A DNA stretch of 64,000 bases. Origin: Candidatus Peribacteria bacterium RIFCSPHIGHO2_01_FULL_51_35 (GTDB lineage: Bacteria > Patescibacteriota > Gracilibacteria > Peribacterales > Peribacteraceae). Positions 34,354 to 44,218 of the stretch are shown in pieces; the stretch's first letter is position 1; each line of letters opens with the position of its first letter. Made by a program: the position numbers and the translations under genes. The stretch is taken from positions 174,652-238,651 of the forward strand of contig MFXP01000004.1 of assembly GCA_001787535.1 (NCBI GenBank). The letters run 5' to 3'. The notes below the pieces were generated by a model. It did no database searches, was not told where the DNA came from, and worked only from the letters and a program-made list of their open reading frames with translations.

Positions 34354-36690
34354 ATGAAGGCGGAAAACTCAGTCACAGACATGTTGGCCAAGAGAATCAA
34401 AGAAACACCTGCGGCACCCGGCATTTACCGCTGGTTGGGCATTGAAGGAACCGTCCTCTACGTCGGAAAGGCCAAGAATATCCGCAATCGTCTCCGCAGT
34501 TACCTCCAGAAAGGGGACAAAGGTCCGTGGAAGGCAGCACTCCTGCGGCAAGTGAAGGATTTTGATGTCACCGTGACGACAAACGAACTCGAGGCACTGG
34601 TCTTGGAGACAAACCTCATCAAAAAACTGCGTCCGAAATACAACGTCCTCATGAAGGATGATAAAAATTACGTGTATGTCCGCGTGGCCTGGCAGGATCC
34701 GTACCCTTCCGTAGATGTCGTCCGTCGTATGGAGGGAAACGGCGCCAAATATTTCGGTCCATATTTAAGCGCCTGGGAAACCAGGAAACATTTGGATCTC
34801 CTCAACCTCCTCTTTCCGTATCAGGCGTGTCAAAAATCCTTGGATCTTCTGAATCGATCATCTGGAGGCTCCGCGCCTGGCACGGCGGTCGCGACCGCCG
34901 TGCCGTGTCTCGGGCACCAGATCGGCAAGTGTTGCGGACTTTGCGTCGGTGCAATCACACAAGAAGAGTATCGATCGCATATCGAACAGATCATGCGGTT
35001 CTTCAAAGGAGATCATGAACCCGTGAAGGAACGCATTCGAATTCTGATGCAGGAAGCAGCCACTGCGAAGAAATTCGAGCGTGCAGCCGGCCTCCGCGAT
35101 CATCTGCAGATGGTGGAGAAGCTCGAAGAAAAACAACTCGTCTCCGATCCCACGGCGGGGGATGCCGACTTCATCGGCATTGCGCTCCTCTCCGGCCGTG
35201 CGCATGTCATAGTCCTCCTCCAGCGCGATGGCAAAGTCATCGGCGAGACGCATCTCTCTTTGGCAGGCCAAGCGGAGAATGTTTCCGATGTGTTGGAACA
35301 ATTTCTGCCGCAATTCTACGAACAAACTGAAGATATTCCGGATATCGTTTTTATTTCGGAAGAATTTACCGAGCGCGATCTGTTGGAAGCGTATCTTTCG
35401 TTGAAAAAAGAAAAGAAAGTGCGCGTCATCATCCCGGAGCGTGGAAAGAAATCACACTTGCTGGAACTGGCGCAGAAGAATGCACTCGCGAAAGCAAAAC
35501 AGGGGGAAGCCAAGTGGGAAGCGAATGCCAGAAATACGATGGAAGCGTTATCTATGTTGCAGCAGATTTTGAATCTGCCGGCCACTCCCGAGCGAATCGA
35601 GTGCTATGACATCTCCCACCTGGGCGGCACCGAAACCGTCGGCAGCATGATTGTCTTCCGCGATGCCAAACCTGTGCGCGACCATTATCGTGCGTTTGCA
35701 TTGCGCGATATAGAAGAAGGCGAAGTGGATGATTATAAATCTTTAAAAGAAGTTCTAACGCGACGACTCAAGTACTTGGGCATCAGCATCAAAGAAGAGG
35801 AAAAAGAATGGAACAAAAAGGGGATGAAATTTGGACGAGCCCGCGCGAAGGAAATCGAAGTCATTCAAAAGATTTTAGAAGAGAATCAGATGGGCGCAGT
35901 GGATCTCAAATCCAAGGATTTTTTGGTCGGACGCAAAGAAAAAGAGATCCTCGCCTGTGCCCGGCTCTACAAACATCCCGGCACTATTTTGGAGATCAAA
36001 TCCGTGTGGGTGCACGATTCGTTGCGTGGCAATAAACTAGGACATTTCCTCGTGCGAAAATTGCTCAAGACTGTGAAAAAAGGAAAAGTGTACGTGTGCA
36101 TCAATCCCGATCTGCACGAATATTATGCAGAGACCGGCTTCCGTCATGTCCTTACGCCGCCTGCTCTGCTTCAGGAAAAAATGAATGAGTTCCATACGGA
36201 GAATCCGAACTCTCCCGTGCCTATGGCCATGGTCCACGACACTATTCAGAACAAAATCGACCCTTCCTTCACGGTGGCACCCGATCTCATCGTCATAGAC
36301 GGTGGCAAAGGACAACTTTCCAGCGTCATGGAGATTGTGCAGAAGTCAGATCTCTCCATTCCCGTCATCGGACTCGCGAAGAGGGAAGAAGATGTCTTCG
36401 TACCCGGCGTGCCGGCACCCATCGCGTTCCCGAAAGATTCTCCTGCCAAGTTTTTATTGATGCGCATGCGGGACGAAGCGCACCGGTTTGCAAACCGTCT
36501 CCGTGAAACACGCGGCAAAAAGCGTGCCGTGCACTCGGCATTGGATGAAATCAGCGGCATTGGGCCGCAGACGAAGCGGGAACTCCTGGAACGCTTTGGT
36601 TCCGTCACGAGTATTAAAGAAGCTTCTGATGAAGAGCTGGCAACCGTGCTCACCGAGGGGCAGCTCCGGGAACTAAGAGCCAACTTATAG
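34354..36690 (+). CDS. uvrC: Excinuclease ABC subunit C with an inserted GNAT-like domain
   Basis: A 778-residue UvrC, longer than the usual ~600. In order: GIY-YIG nuclease (from residue 20, APGIYRWLG...VLYVGKAKNIRNRLRSY), Cys cluster (KCCGLC), UVR motif near 221, RNase H-like nuclease (CYDISHLGGTETVGSM near 418 and PDLIVIDGGKGQLSSV near 643), HhH2 (ISGIGPQTKRELLERFG near 733). Between EVLTRRLKYL (about 475) and PDLIVID lies an extra ~150 residues resembling a GNAT acetyltransferase (GAVDLKSKDFLVG, LEIKSVWVHDSLRGNKLGHFLVRKLL, YYAETGFRHVL). I chose the start at 34354: TATGAT lies exactly 6 nt upstream, and the upstream extension reads through the promoter. Confidence 0.93.
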   Translation: MKAENSVTDMLAKRIKETPAAPGIYRWLGIEGTVLYVGKAKNIRNRLRSYLQKGDKGPWKAALLRQVKDFDVTVTTNELEALVLETNLIKKLRPKYNVLMKDDKNYVYVRVAWQDPYPSVDVVRRMEGNGAKYFGPYLSAWETRKHLDLLNLLFPYQACQKSLDLLNRSSGGSAPGTAVATAVPCLGHQIGKCCGLCVGAITQEEYRSHIEQIMRFFKGDHEPVKERIRILMQEAATAKKFERAAGLRDHLQMVEKLEEKQLVSDPTAGDADFIGIALLSGRAHVIVLLQRDGKVIGETHLSLAGQAENVSDVLEQFLPQFYEQTEDIPDIVFISEEFTERDLLEAYLSLKKEKKVRVIIPERGKKSHLLELAQKNALAKAKQGEAKWEANARNTMEALSMLQQILNLPATPERIECYDISHLGGTETVGSMIVFRDAKPVRDHYRAFALRDIEEGEVDDYKSLKEVLTRRLKYLGISIKEEEKEWNKKGMKFGRARAKEIEVIQKILEENQMGAVDLKSKDFLVGRKEKEILACARLYKHPGTILEIKSVWVHDSLRGNKLGHFLVRKLLKTVKKGKVYVCINPDLHEYYAETGFRHVLTPPALLQEKMNEFHTENPNSPVPMAMVHDTIQNKIDPSFTVAPDLIVIDGGKGQLSSVMEIVQKSDLSIPVIGLAKREEDVFVPGVPAPIAFPKDSPAKFLLMRMRDEAHRFANRLRETRGKKRAVHSALDEISGIGPQTKRELLERFGSVTSIKEASDEELATVLTEGQLRELRANL
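34879..34904. repeat. 26-bp perfect palindrome inside uvrC
   Basis: The arm GGCACGGCGGTCG is followed at once by its reverse complement. It encodes GTAVATAV in an insertion just before the conserved CLGHQIGKCCGLC segment of UvrC. Its G/C-rich arm is unlike the surrounding codons and like the other palindromes of this genome. Confidence 0.88.
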
Positions 36691-36694
36691 AAGA

Positions 36695-36761
36695 AGTGCC
36701 AAGTTCGATGTGCCATGTGCCAAGTATTTCCTTGGCACTTCGCCCCTGGCACTTGGCACTT
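36695..36761. repeat. Inverted repeat built of the word TGCCAAGT
   Basis: Direct copies AGTGCCAAGT, GTGCCATGTGCCAAGT are followed by inverted copies CTTGGCACTT and CTGGCACTTGGCACT. It lies directly after the uvrC stop and could fold into a long hairpin. Confidence 0.85.
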
Positions 36762-36837
36762 TCTCGAAAGCAAGCAATCTTCTTTGCACTCCGCTTGCGT
36801 TTCACTATACTTAGAATCCTCTTTCCCTCTCCTTCGT

Positions 36838-37218
36838 ATGAAAAAAGTTTCTTTGCTTCTCGGTGCTCTTGGCGGAGCGCTCGGCGGTTACCTGCTCAGC
36901 AATTCCAAACTCCGTGCCAGTTTGAGCGAAGCGAAAGATCCGGAGGAAGCGGCGAAGATGCTTGGCAAACACTTGCAGCAGGACGGTAAAAAATTAGCGA
37001 AGGATGTGCAAGCCTTCATCGAGAGCAAAGAAGTGCAGGCGAACCTTGCGAAGGCGAAGAAATTTGCCGTCAAACAAGCAAGTGAAGCACGGAAACAAGT
37101 GGAAAGCTTCATGAAACAGGGGCAAGCGGCTGCCACGAAATCTGCAAAGAAAGGTGCGAAGTCCTTGAAGAAAGCCGTGGGAAAAGCACAGGGTTTTTCG
37201 TCGGAGAATATTCGGTAG
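36838..37218 (+). CDS. YtxH-like membrane-anchored, Lys/Ala-rich protein
   Basis: A 126-residue protein with an N-terminal hydrophobic helix (MKKVSLLLGALGGALGGYLLS) and a long Lys/Ala/Glu-rich helical region ending in a basic, histone-like tail (ATKSAKKGAKSLKKAVGKAQG). The Gly-rich helix followed by charged helix matches YtxH-type envelope stress proteins. The first 60 nt of the frame upstream read the TGCCAAGT repeat, so I start at 36838. A hairpin of CCTCAGAGAG/CTCTCTGAGG lies 30 nt downstream. Confidence 0.7.
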   Translation: MKKVSLLLGALGGALGGYLLSNSKLRASLSEAKDPEEAAKMLGKHLQQDGKKLAKDVQAFIESKEVQANLAKAKKFAVKQASEARKQVESFMKQGQAAATKSAKKGAKSLKKAVGKAQGFSSENIR

Positions 37219-37454
37219 TCATTACAAAAACTACCTCAGAGAGTTTGTGATCGGGATGATGAATAAATAATTCCCGCTCTCTGAGGCGTTTAATAGAACT
37301 CGATTGAGTTCCATTGCTGGGCATTATCTTCATCTTGAGTTTCTTTGCAAGGGATCCGGCGAGATCTTTAAATTTTTGCTCTTGCTCTTGAGCTAAAAAT
37401 GAGTAGCATACAGGCGGGCTCCTCGCGATAAGAACGAAAGATCGCACCCCCTGA

Positions 37455-39164
<1,710 letters not shown>

Positions 39165-39167
39165 TTT

Positions 39168-39556
39168 TTGACAATTGAAAAAAGAAGCTTACAGTCTGCG
39201 TACCCCCGTTCTTTCAGAATGTTTGGACTTGAAGAGGCAGCAACCAGAAACCTTGAAGAGGCACGAGCACCCATACACCAAGGGTCGCTCACATTCAGGT
39301 AAATTGGTGTACAACGCCTTACAGGACAACAGGAGACAATCACATATGATTGCTCGATCCTTTTTGTCAGCTCGTTCGAATTCCACCAAGAAGTAGCGCA
39401 GCCGACGCTCGGTGAAACTGACGATCTAATCGTCCCTATATAAGGAGATCTTCCAATGATCTAGTATCGCCTCCTCGATCATCCGGCTTGCCGGGAGGAG
39501 GCTAATCGCAGTGGCAGAAAGAAGGGGTAAATGGAGCTATGATCGCTCCATTTTTT
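39168..39556 (+). ncRNA. Candidate structured RNA or leader between pyrG and the S23-like gene
   Basis: TTGACA (39168-39173), 16 nt, TACAGT (39190-39195) form a promoter. A G/C hairpin GCCTCCTC...GAGGAGGC lies at about 39470-39502 and a terminator ATGGAGC/GCTCCAT with T-run at 39530-39556. The ~350-nt unit holds no convincing long frame, but contains two tiny ones with Shine-Dalgarno sequences: a 16-codon MIARSFLSARSNSTKK at 39347 (AGGAGA upstream) and a two-codon M-I-stop at 39454. I could not match it to tmRNA, RNase P, SRP or 6S RNA by eye. Confidence 0.4.
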
Positions 39557-39558
39557 AG
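39530..39558 (+). terminator. Intrinsic terminator
   Basis: AATGGAGC, a 7-nt loop (TATGATC), GCTCCATT, then TTTT. It ends the candidate RNA and precedes the S23-like gene, which therefore needs its own start signal or readthrough. Confidence 0.85.
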
Positions 39559-39678
39559 GTGTTCTTTTTGAAGATAGAACCTCTTTTTTGTTTTACCACA
39601 GCGGAAAAGAAGCAGGATCATCAAACATCCATTCAAGAATCTGCTGACCCCTTAGGCAAGGGAAGCCAAGCTGGAGCC

Positions 39679-40089
39679 ATGCCTACTCTCTCCACACCAC
39701 CGGCGAAATATTCCAAAACAAAATACAACCTGGAAGGGCGAACATTCCATTTTGCCCAGAATGTGCGGCTCTTTACGGAAAAATTTCCGAAACAGTATTG
39801 GCGCCGCAATGACTTGCAGCAGCTCATACGCGCTGCAGGTTCTGTCGCAGCCAATTACATCGAGGCGAATGAATCCATGGGCAAGAAAGATTTTCGGCTG
39901 CGCTTGCGGATTTGTTTGAAGGAAGCCAAGGAAAGCCGGCTCTGGCTTGGGCTTCTTTCCGGACTCAGCGAACGCCTGGAGGAAGAGCGCAAAGCGTTGC
40001 TGGATGAATCGTATCAGCTTGTTCGCATTTTCAATGCGGGGGTTCGGACATTACGCACGAAGGAAAAGGCGGTCGCAAGTGTTGCTTAA
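39679..40089 (+). CDS. S23-like four-helix-bundle protein (divergent copy)
   Basis: A 136-residue protein of the second S23 subtype (TIGR02436-like): YNLEGRTFHFAQNVRLFTEKFPKQYWRRNDLQQLIRAAGSVAANYIEANESMGKKDFRLRLRICLKEAKESRLWLGLL. The start at 39679 is before the first conserved helix; the frame is open 120 nt further up. Unlike the other two S23 genes it is not framed by a clear inverted pair, but a GA-rich palindromic element begins 20 nt after its stop. Confidence 0.82.
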   Translation: MPTLSTPPAKYSKTKYNLEGRTFHFAQNVRLFTEKFPKQYWRRNDLQQLIRAAGSVAANYIEANESMGKKDFRLRLRICLKEAKESRLWLGLLSGLSERLEEERKALLDESYQLVRIFNAGVRTLRTKEKAVASVA

Positions 40090-40109
40090 TCTTACTTACG
40101 TTCGATAAC

Positions 40110-40216
40110 AATGGCGTTCCCTCCCCCTCAAGGGGGAGGGACAGGGAGAGGGTTTCAAATAAATTTGTCTAAACCCTCTCTCTGCCTCTCTCCCTAAAGG
40201 GAGAGAGGACGTCATT
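40110..40216. repeat. GA/CT-rich palindromic element, copy 3
   Basis: AATGGCGTTCC, CCTCCCCC/GGGGGAGG hairpin, GGGAGAGGGTT, loop TTCAAATAAATTTGTCTAAA, ACCCTCTCTC, CTCTCCCT/AGGGAGAG hairpin, GGACGTCATT. The outer ends (AATGRCGTYCC and GGACGTCATT) are inverted repeats, like a small MITE. The loop differs from copy 2 by only a few bases. Confidence 0.88.
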
Positions 40217-40282
40217 GATCCGTTCGTTGAGCCGTCGGACACGACTCGTAGCACCTTCTTTTCTTGTGATACTCTGTCCACC

Positions 40283-41017
40283 ATGTCGATTCTTCGTATT
40301 TCTCATCTTTCTCTGAGTCTGGGAGGCCAGCAGATTCTTGATGGGATCAATTTCAATGTAGAAGAAGGAGAAGTCATTGGAGTGATCGGTCCCAATGGCA
40401 GTGGCAAGACTACATTATTCAATGTTCTTTCCGGATTTCTAAAACCTTCGCATGGAACTATTCATTTTTGTGACAAAGACATTACGAGTTATTCTGCTTC
40501 CGAAAGAGCCAGACTTGGCATTGGTCGTGTTTTTCAGAACTTTGGCATTTTCCGTGATATGACTTTGGAAGAAAATGTTCTTGTGGCTTTGGAAGCACTT
40601 CCCAAAGAACGGCGGAAAGCACTGGGAAATATAAAAGAAGTCGTGAAAGGAACATTGGCTATGGTTGGACTTTCACAATTTGCCAAACGAAAAGCAGGTT
40701 CGCTGAGTGGCGGACAAATGCGGTTGCTCGAAATTGCACGAACTCTGAAAGCAGAGAAACAACTCTTCTTATTGGATGAACCGACTGCCGGAGTCAGTCC
40801 CAAAATGACGAGTCAGATTGCGGATTTGATTTCCGAACTGAAGCGAGAGAAGAAGACCGTGCTCATTGTGGAACATGATCTGCCGTTCATTTCCAAAATT
40901 TGCGATCGCGTCATTGTGTTGGATGTCGGGAAGATTGTTCTCACGGGAAAGCCGCAGGAAGTCAAACAATCCAAGGAATTGCAAGAAATATACTTTGGAG
41001 CCAATCCTGCGGATTAG
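40283..41017 (+). CDS. livG: Branched-chain amino-acid ABC transporter, ATP-binding protein (LivG-type)
   Basis: A 244-residue ABC ATPase. Walker A GPNGSGKTT near residue 36, signature LSGGQMRLLEIART, Walker B LFLLDEPTAGVSP, switch His in VEHDLPFI. The RVFQNFGIFRDMTLEENVLVAL segment and C-terminal length fit the LivG/BraF branch. It energises uptake of amino acids or similar small molecules with the LivK/H/M partners that follow. A second ATPase (LivF) is not in the window, so this one may work as a homodimer or with a partner elsewhere. Confidence 0.9.
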   Translation: MSILRISHLSLSLGGQQILDGINFNVEEGEVIGVIGPNGSGKTTLFNVLSGFLKPSHGTIHFCDKDITSYSASERARLGIGRVFQNFGIFRDMTLEENVLVALEALPKERRKALGNIKEVVKGTLAMVGLSQFAKRKAGSLSGGQMRLLEIARTLKAEKQLFLLDEPTAGVSPKMTSQIADLISELKREKKTVLIVEHDLPFISKICDRVIVLDVGKIVLTGKPQEVKQSKELQEIYFGANPAD

Positions 41018-41144
41018 GGTTGGGGTTGGGGATAGGGTTGGGACTGCAGCGGGAAGAGATTATTCGTTGTTCGCCAAGAACACGGCATTGCATTTGTGCA
41101 ATAGTTTTTCCATACTGTGTCCCAACCTCTTTCCCCCTTTTCGT

Positions 41145-42251
41145 ATGAAGAGACTTCTCGCTTGTACTTCGTTTCTCGCAGTTGCCCTCACGGCTTGCCA
41201 GCCTGCGAACAGCGATGTCATTAAAATCGGTTTCATTGGTCCTCTCACCGGTGATGCAGCCGCCTATGGCGTGGATACTCTCAATGGGGTGCAATTAAAA
41301 GTGGAGGAGATCAATGCCTCCGGTGGTATCGATGGAAAAAAGATCCAATTGGTTCCGGAAGATTCCAAATGCAATGGTTCCGATGCAGCAACAGCTACGC
41401 AGAAACTTACGGGTGTAGATCACGTTGTCGCCATTGTCGGAGGATCCTGCTCCAGCGAGACCTTGGCAGCCGCTCCTATCGTAGAAGCAACAAAAACTCC
41501 CCTCATGTCGCCTCTCAGCAGCAGTCCGGATCTCACCGAGGCAGGGGAATACGTCTTCCGCGATTATCCGTCCGATGCACTGAAGACCAAAGCCATGGCT
41601 GCCTACTTCAAGGCGGAAGGGTTCACGAACGTTGCGGTGATTACGGAAAACACTGACTTTGCCCAGGGTTTCCGCCAATCGCTGGCAAAGGATTTCGGTA
41701 CGTTTGTTTTTGATGAAGTGGTGGAGCCGGGAACGAAAGACTTCCGTTCCTTGGTGACGCGTTTGAAGAGTGCGGAGTTCGATGTTTTCGTTGCCAACGG
41801 TCAATCGCCGGCAACCATTTCTGCAATGGTCGTGCAACTTCGCGAGCAAGGTCTTACACAGTTGGCAATCACGCACGATGCCGGGCAGGCGGAGGAAACC
41901 ATCACCATCGGCGGAGACGGCGTGGAGAACCTCCAGGCCATCAATGTCCCTTCCTTGGGTGAGGAGACGGCATTCGGAAAGAATCTGGTGGAAAAGCACG
42001 GTAAGCCGCGCGGAGCCATTGCTTTTGCAGGCCATGCCTACGATGCAGTGGGTGTGCTTGCACAGGCCATAGACGAAGTGGGCACGGACGGCGCAGCCAT
42101 CCAGAAATATTTGAATGATCTGACGTCGTACAAAGGAGTCGTCGGAGATTTCTCCTTCGATGATAACGGCGATGTCGTCGGCATCAATTACAAATTGATA
42201 GAAGTCCAGGACGGCAAATGGGTGGAGCTGCGGGATGCTCCGGTGCAATAA
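41145..42251 (+). CDS. livK: ABC transporter substrate-binding lipoprotein (LivK-type)
   Basis: A 368-residue lipoprotein: signal MKRLLACTSFLAVALTAC with lipobox LTAC. The body has the type-1 periplasmic-binding fold of LivK/leucine-binding proteins: IKIGFIGPLTGDAAAYGVDTLNGVQLKVEEINASGGIDGKKI, PLMSPLSSSPDLTEAGEYVFRDYPSD, GHAYDAVGVLAQAIDEVG. As the cell is probably without an outer membrane or with an unusual envelope, it would sit outside the cytoplasmic membrane. Ligand unknown, likely an amino acid. A single-arm GGGTTGGGG word run (41013-41046) lies in the 127-bp gap before it. Confidence 0.92.
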   Translation: MKRLLACTSFLAVALTACQPANSDVIKIGFIGPLTGDAAAYGVDTLNGVQLKVEEINASGGIDGKKIQLVPEDSKCNGSDAATATQKLTGVDHVVAIVGGSCSSETLAAAPIVEATKTPLMSPLSSSPDLTEAGEYVFRDYPSDALKTKAMAAYFKAEGFTNVAVITENTDFAQGFRQSLAKDFGTFVFDEVVEPGTKDFRSLVTRLKSAEFDVFVANGQSPATISAMVVQLREQGLTQLAITHDAGQAEETITIGGDGVENLQAINVPSLGEETAFGKNLVEKHGKPRGAIAFAGHAYDAVGVLAQAIDEVGTDGAAIQKYLNDLTSYKGVVGDFSFDDNGDVVGINYKLIEVQDGKWVELRDAPVQ

Positions 42252-42269
42252 GTCTCGGCATTCTCGAAC

Positions 42270-42302
42270 CCGTGGGATCGGTCTCGGTCTCACGGTTTTT
42301 TG
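42270..42302 (+). terminator. Intrinsic terminator after livK
   Basis: CCGTGGGA, loop TCGGTCTCGG, TCTCACGG (one G-T pair), then TTTTTTG. It may act as an attenuator that makes more LivK than permease, a common arrangement, since livH follows on the same strand. Confidence 0.75.
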
Positions 42303-42310
42303 TTTATGTT

Positions 42311-42341
42311 CGTAGAGACGCGCGATTCGCGCGTCTCTACG
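42311..42341. repeat. 31-bp palindrome of the GTAGAG family
   Basis: The left arm CGTAGAGACGCGCGA runs into its reverse complement TCGCGCGTCTCTACG with a 1-nt centre. Ends match the other GTAGAG palindromes. It lies between livK and livH. Confidence 0.88.
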
Positions 42342-42390
42342 GACGCATGATCAATATTTCAAAACTCTGATATTCCAGTATTCTTTCTGT

Positions 42391-43269
42391 ATGCAGCTGC
42401 TCGTAAACGCTCTCATCGCCGGGTCTTTAGCCGCTCTTATTGCAGGAGGTCTTGCTGTGGTCTATGGGGTGCTTGGTGTTTTCAATCTTGCCCTGGGACA
42501 ATTGGCATTGATTGGCGGATATACCACGTGGTGGTTGTATCAAGTGCTCCACCTGCCGCTTGGTCTCAGTATTATTCTTGGACTGGCGTGCGGAGCGCTT
42601 GTCACTTGGGTGACATTCGAAATAGCTGTGCGTCCGTTCTTCAAGCATCACAGATTTTTGCCACTGGTGACGACCATTGCGTGGAGCATGATTCTGGACG
42701 GACTGATTCTGCTTGTTTTTGAAGAACGTCCTCGCAGCATTCTTCCGGGACTCAAGCATATCTACGAATTTTCGGGCATTCGCATCAGCCTGGAACAAGG
42801 ACTGCTGATCTTGGCGACGCTCGTCATTCTCTTGTCGTTTGCGTATGTCTTCCACAGAACATCCTTGGGACGCCGTATCCGTGCCGTGGTGCAGCATGAA
42901 CATGCTGCGCTTAGCTTGGGTGTTCCTGCAGGACTGTTGCACGGATTCCTCTTCGTCCTTAGCGGCGTGTTTGCCGCAGCCGGAGGCATCTTCATCGGTA
43001 TCGATCAAAGTCTTACGCCCACGTTGGCATTTCCGCTCACCATCAAAGCGTATGCGGCCATCATTGCCGGCGGCAAAGGCAACCTGTGGGGTGCCATTCT
43101 TTTTGCGTACGTCATCGCATTGCTGGAACAGCTGCTGGTCGGTGTGCACTGGTTCGGCGCGTTTTATGTTCCTGCGGGGTACCAGCAAACGGTCGCGCTT
43201 CTGTTCATCATCGTTATTTTGCTTATAAAGCCCGCAGGATTTTTTGGCAATTCTTCCCGCACCGCATAA
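42391..43269 (+). CDS. livH: Branched-chain amino-acid ABC transporter permease (LivH-type)
   Basis: A 292-residue permease with about eight membrane helices. GLAVVYGVLGVFNLALGQLALIGGYTTWW near the start and YAAIIAGGKGNLWGAILFAYVIALLEQLLVG near the C-terminus (the ATPase-contact region) are typical of LivH. The ATG at 42391 follows a short AT stretch without Shine-Dalgarno. Three bases separate it from livM. Confidence 0.92.
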   Translation: MQLLVNALIAGSLAALIAGGLAVVYGVLGVFNLALGQLALIGGYTTWWLYQVLHLPLGLSIILGLACGALVTWVTFEIAVRPFFKHHRFLPLVTTIAWSMILDGLILLVFEERPRSILPGLKHIYEFSGIRISLEQGLLILATLVILLSFAYVFHRTSLGRRIRAVVQHEHAALSLGVPAGLLHGFLFVLSGVFAAAGGIFIGIDQSLTPTLAFPLTIKAYAAIIAGGKGNLWGAILFAYVIALLEQLLVGVHWFGAFYVPAGYQQTVALLFIIVILLIKPAGFFGNSSRTA

Positions 43270-43272
43270 CCC

Positions 43273-44127
43273 ATGACATTTCTTCTCCACGTCATCGCCA
43301 TTACGGCAATGAGCGCGCCTCATATCCTGGGATATAATCTTATCTTGGGAAAAGGGAAGATTCTGCACTTCGGACCGCTGGGGACATCCATCATTGCAAG
43401 CTATGTCACGTTTCTGGTCACCATGACTTTTTCGAACTATTTTCTCGGACTCCTTGCGGGGCTGGTTGCCGTTGTTGCGGTTTCTTCTCTCTTTGCATGG
43501 ATAAGCTTTCGCATGGAGCCAGATGGCTTTGGTGTGATGTCCATTGCCATGCATTTGTCGTTCTTGGCCGTTGTTCTGAACTGGCATTCTGTCACGCGCG
43601 GCGCACTGGGCATTCCCCGTGTTCCTCGATTTCCTTTTCTGGAAACGCCGGCTGATTTTGCTCTGTTTGCCGTCGTCATAGTCGTTCTTTGGATCGCTTT
43701 TCTCTGGGTGCTGGATCGCGGATCCTACGGGCGCAAGCTTGCGGCGCTTTCGGAGCAGGAATGGCAGGCAAAATCCCTCGGCATAGACCGTCGCACGGTG
43801 CACTGGGTTGCATTCGTAGTCGTCGGTCTTGGAGCACTGCTCACCAATATTCAATTTCATCAGTATATATTTCTGGTGCATCCCAATGATTTCAATTTTG
43901 CGTACTTGATTTTCATGATCATGGTTGTGGTTGCCGGAAAACCGGGAAGTATTTTTGGATGCGTGCTTTCACTCATTCTGCTCTCCTTTTTACGCGAAGG
44001 AATTCGTTTTCTGCCGTTGGATGCGGATGTCCTGGGACCGCTGCGGTTGATCATTTTTGGAGTTATTCTTTTAGGAGTCGTTTATTGGCGCAGAGATGTG
44101 TTGTTTCCGAAACCGAGAAGCATCTGA
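43273..44127 (+). CDS. livM: Branched-chain amino-acid ABC transporter permease (LivM-type)
   Basis: A 284-residue permease partner of LivH. It begins MTFLLHVIAITAMSAPHILGYNLILGKGKILHFGPLGTSIIASYVTFL and contains the ATPase-contact segment SEQEWQAKSLGIDRRTVHWVAFVVVGLGALLTNI, followed by the C-terminal YLIFMIMVVVAGKPGSIFGCVLSLILL. It starts three bases after livH and is surely co-transcribed. Shorter than many LivM proteins. Confidence 0.9.
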   Translation: MTFLLHVIAITAMSAPHILGYNLILGKGKILHFGPLGTSIIASYVTFLVTMTFSNYFLGLLAGLVAVVAVSSLFAWISFRMEPDGFGVMSIAMHLSFLAVVLNWHSVTRGALGIPRVPRFPFLETPADFALFAVVIVVLWIAFLWVLDRGSYGRKLAALSEQEWQAKSLGIDRRTVHWVAFVVVGLGALLTNIQFHQYIFLVHPNDFNFAYLIFMIMVVVAGKPGSIFGCVLSLILLSFLREGIRFLPLDADVLGPLRLIIFGVILLGVVYWRRDVLFPKPRSI

Positions 44128-44140
44128 GCGATCAATAGAC

Positions 44141-44199
44141 TCAAAAGGAGCAGGCATGCTTGCCTGCGATACGCGGCCAGGTATGGCCGCTCCTTTTGA
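44141..44199. repeat. Cruciform-like nested palindrome before pyrD
   Basis: The outer arms TCAAAAGGAGC and GCTCCTTTTGA enclose two smaller palindromes, GCAGGCATGCTTGCCTGC and GCGGCCAGGTATGGCCGC. The three-stem layout differs from the simple hairpins elsewhere. It ends a few bases before the pyrD -10 box (TACACT, 8 nt before the ATG). Confidence 0.88.
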
Positions 44200-44218
44200 T
44201 GGTGTACACTTTCCTTCG

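Noticed and set aside
39175-39396. A 73-codon frame in the candidate RNA region
   Set aside because: It would start with TTG inside the promoter and the residues look random; the tiny frame at 39347 has a better ribosome-binding site.
39203-39556. tmRNA
   Set aside because: The length and a GTTCGAATTCCACCA-like string fit, but this string is in the middle, the tRNA-like 5' end is missing and no tag frame ending in Ala-Ala was found.
42427-43881. A 484-residue minus-strand frame opposite livH and livM
   Set aside because: Highly basic, low-complexity shadow of two clear permease genes.
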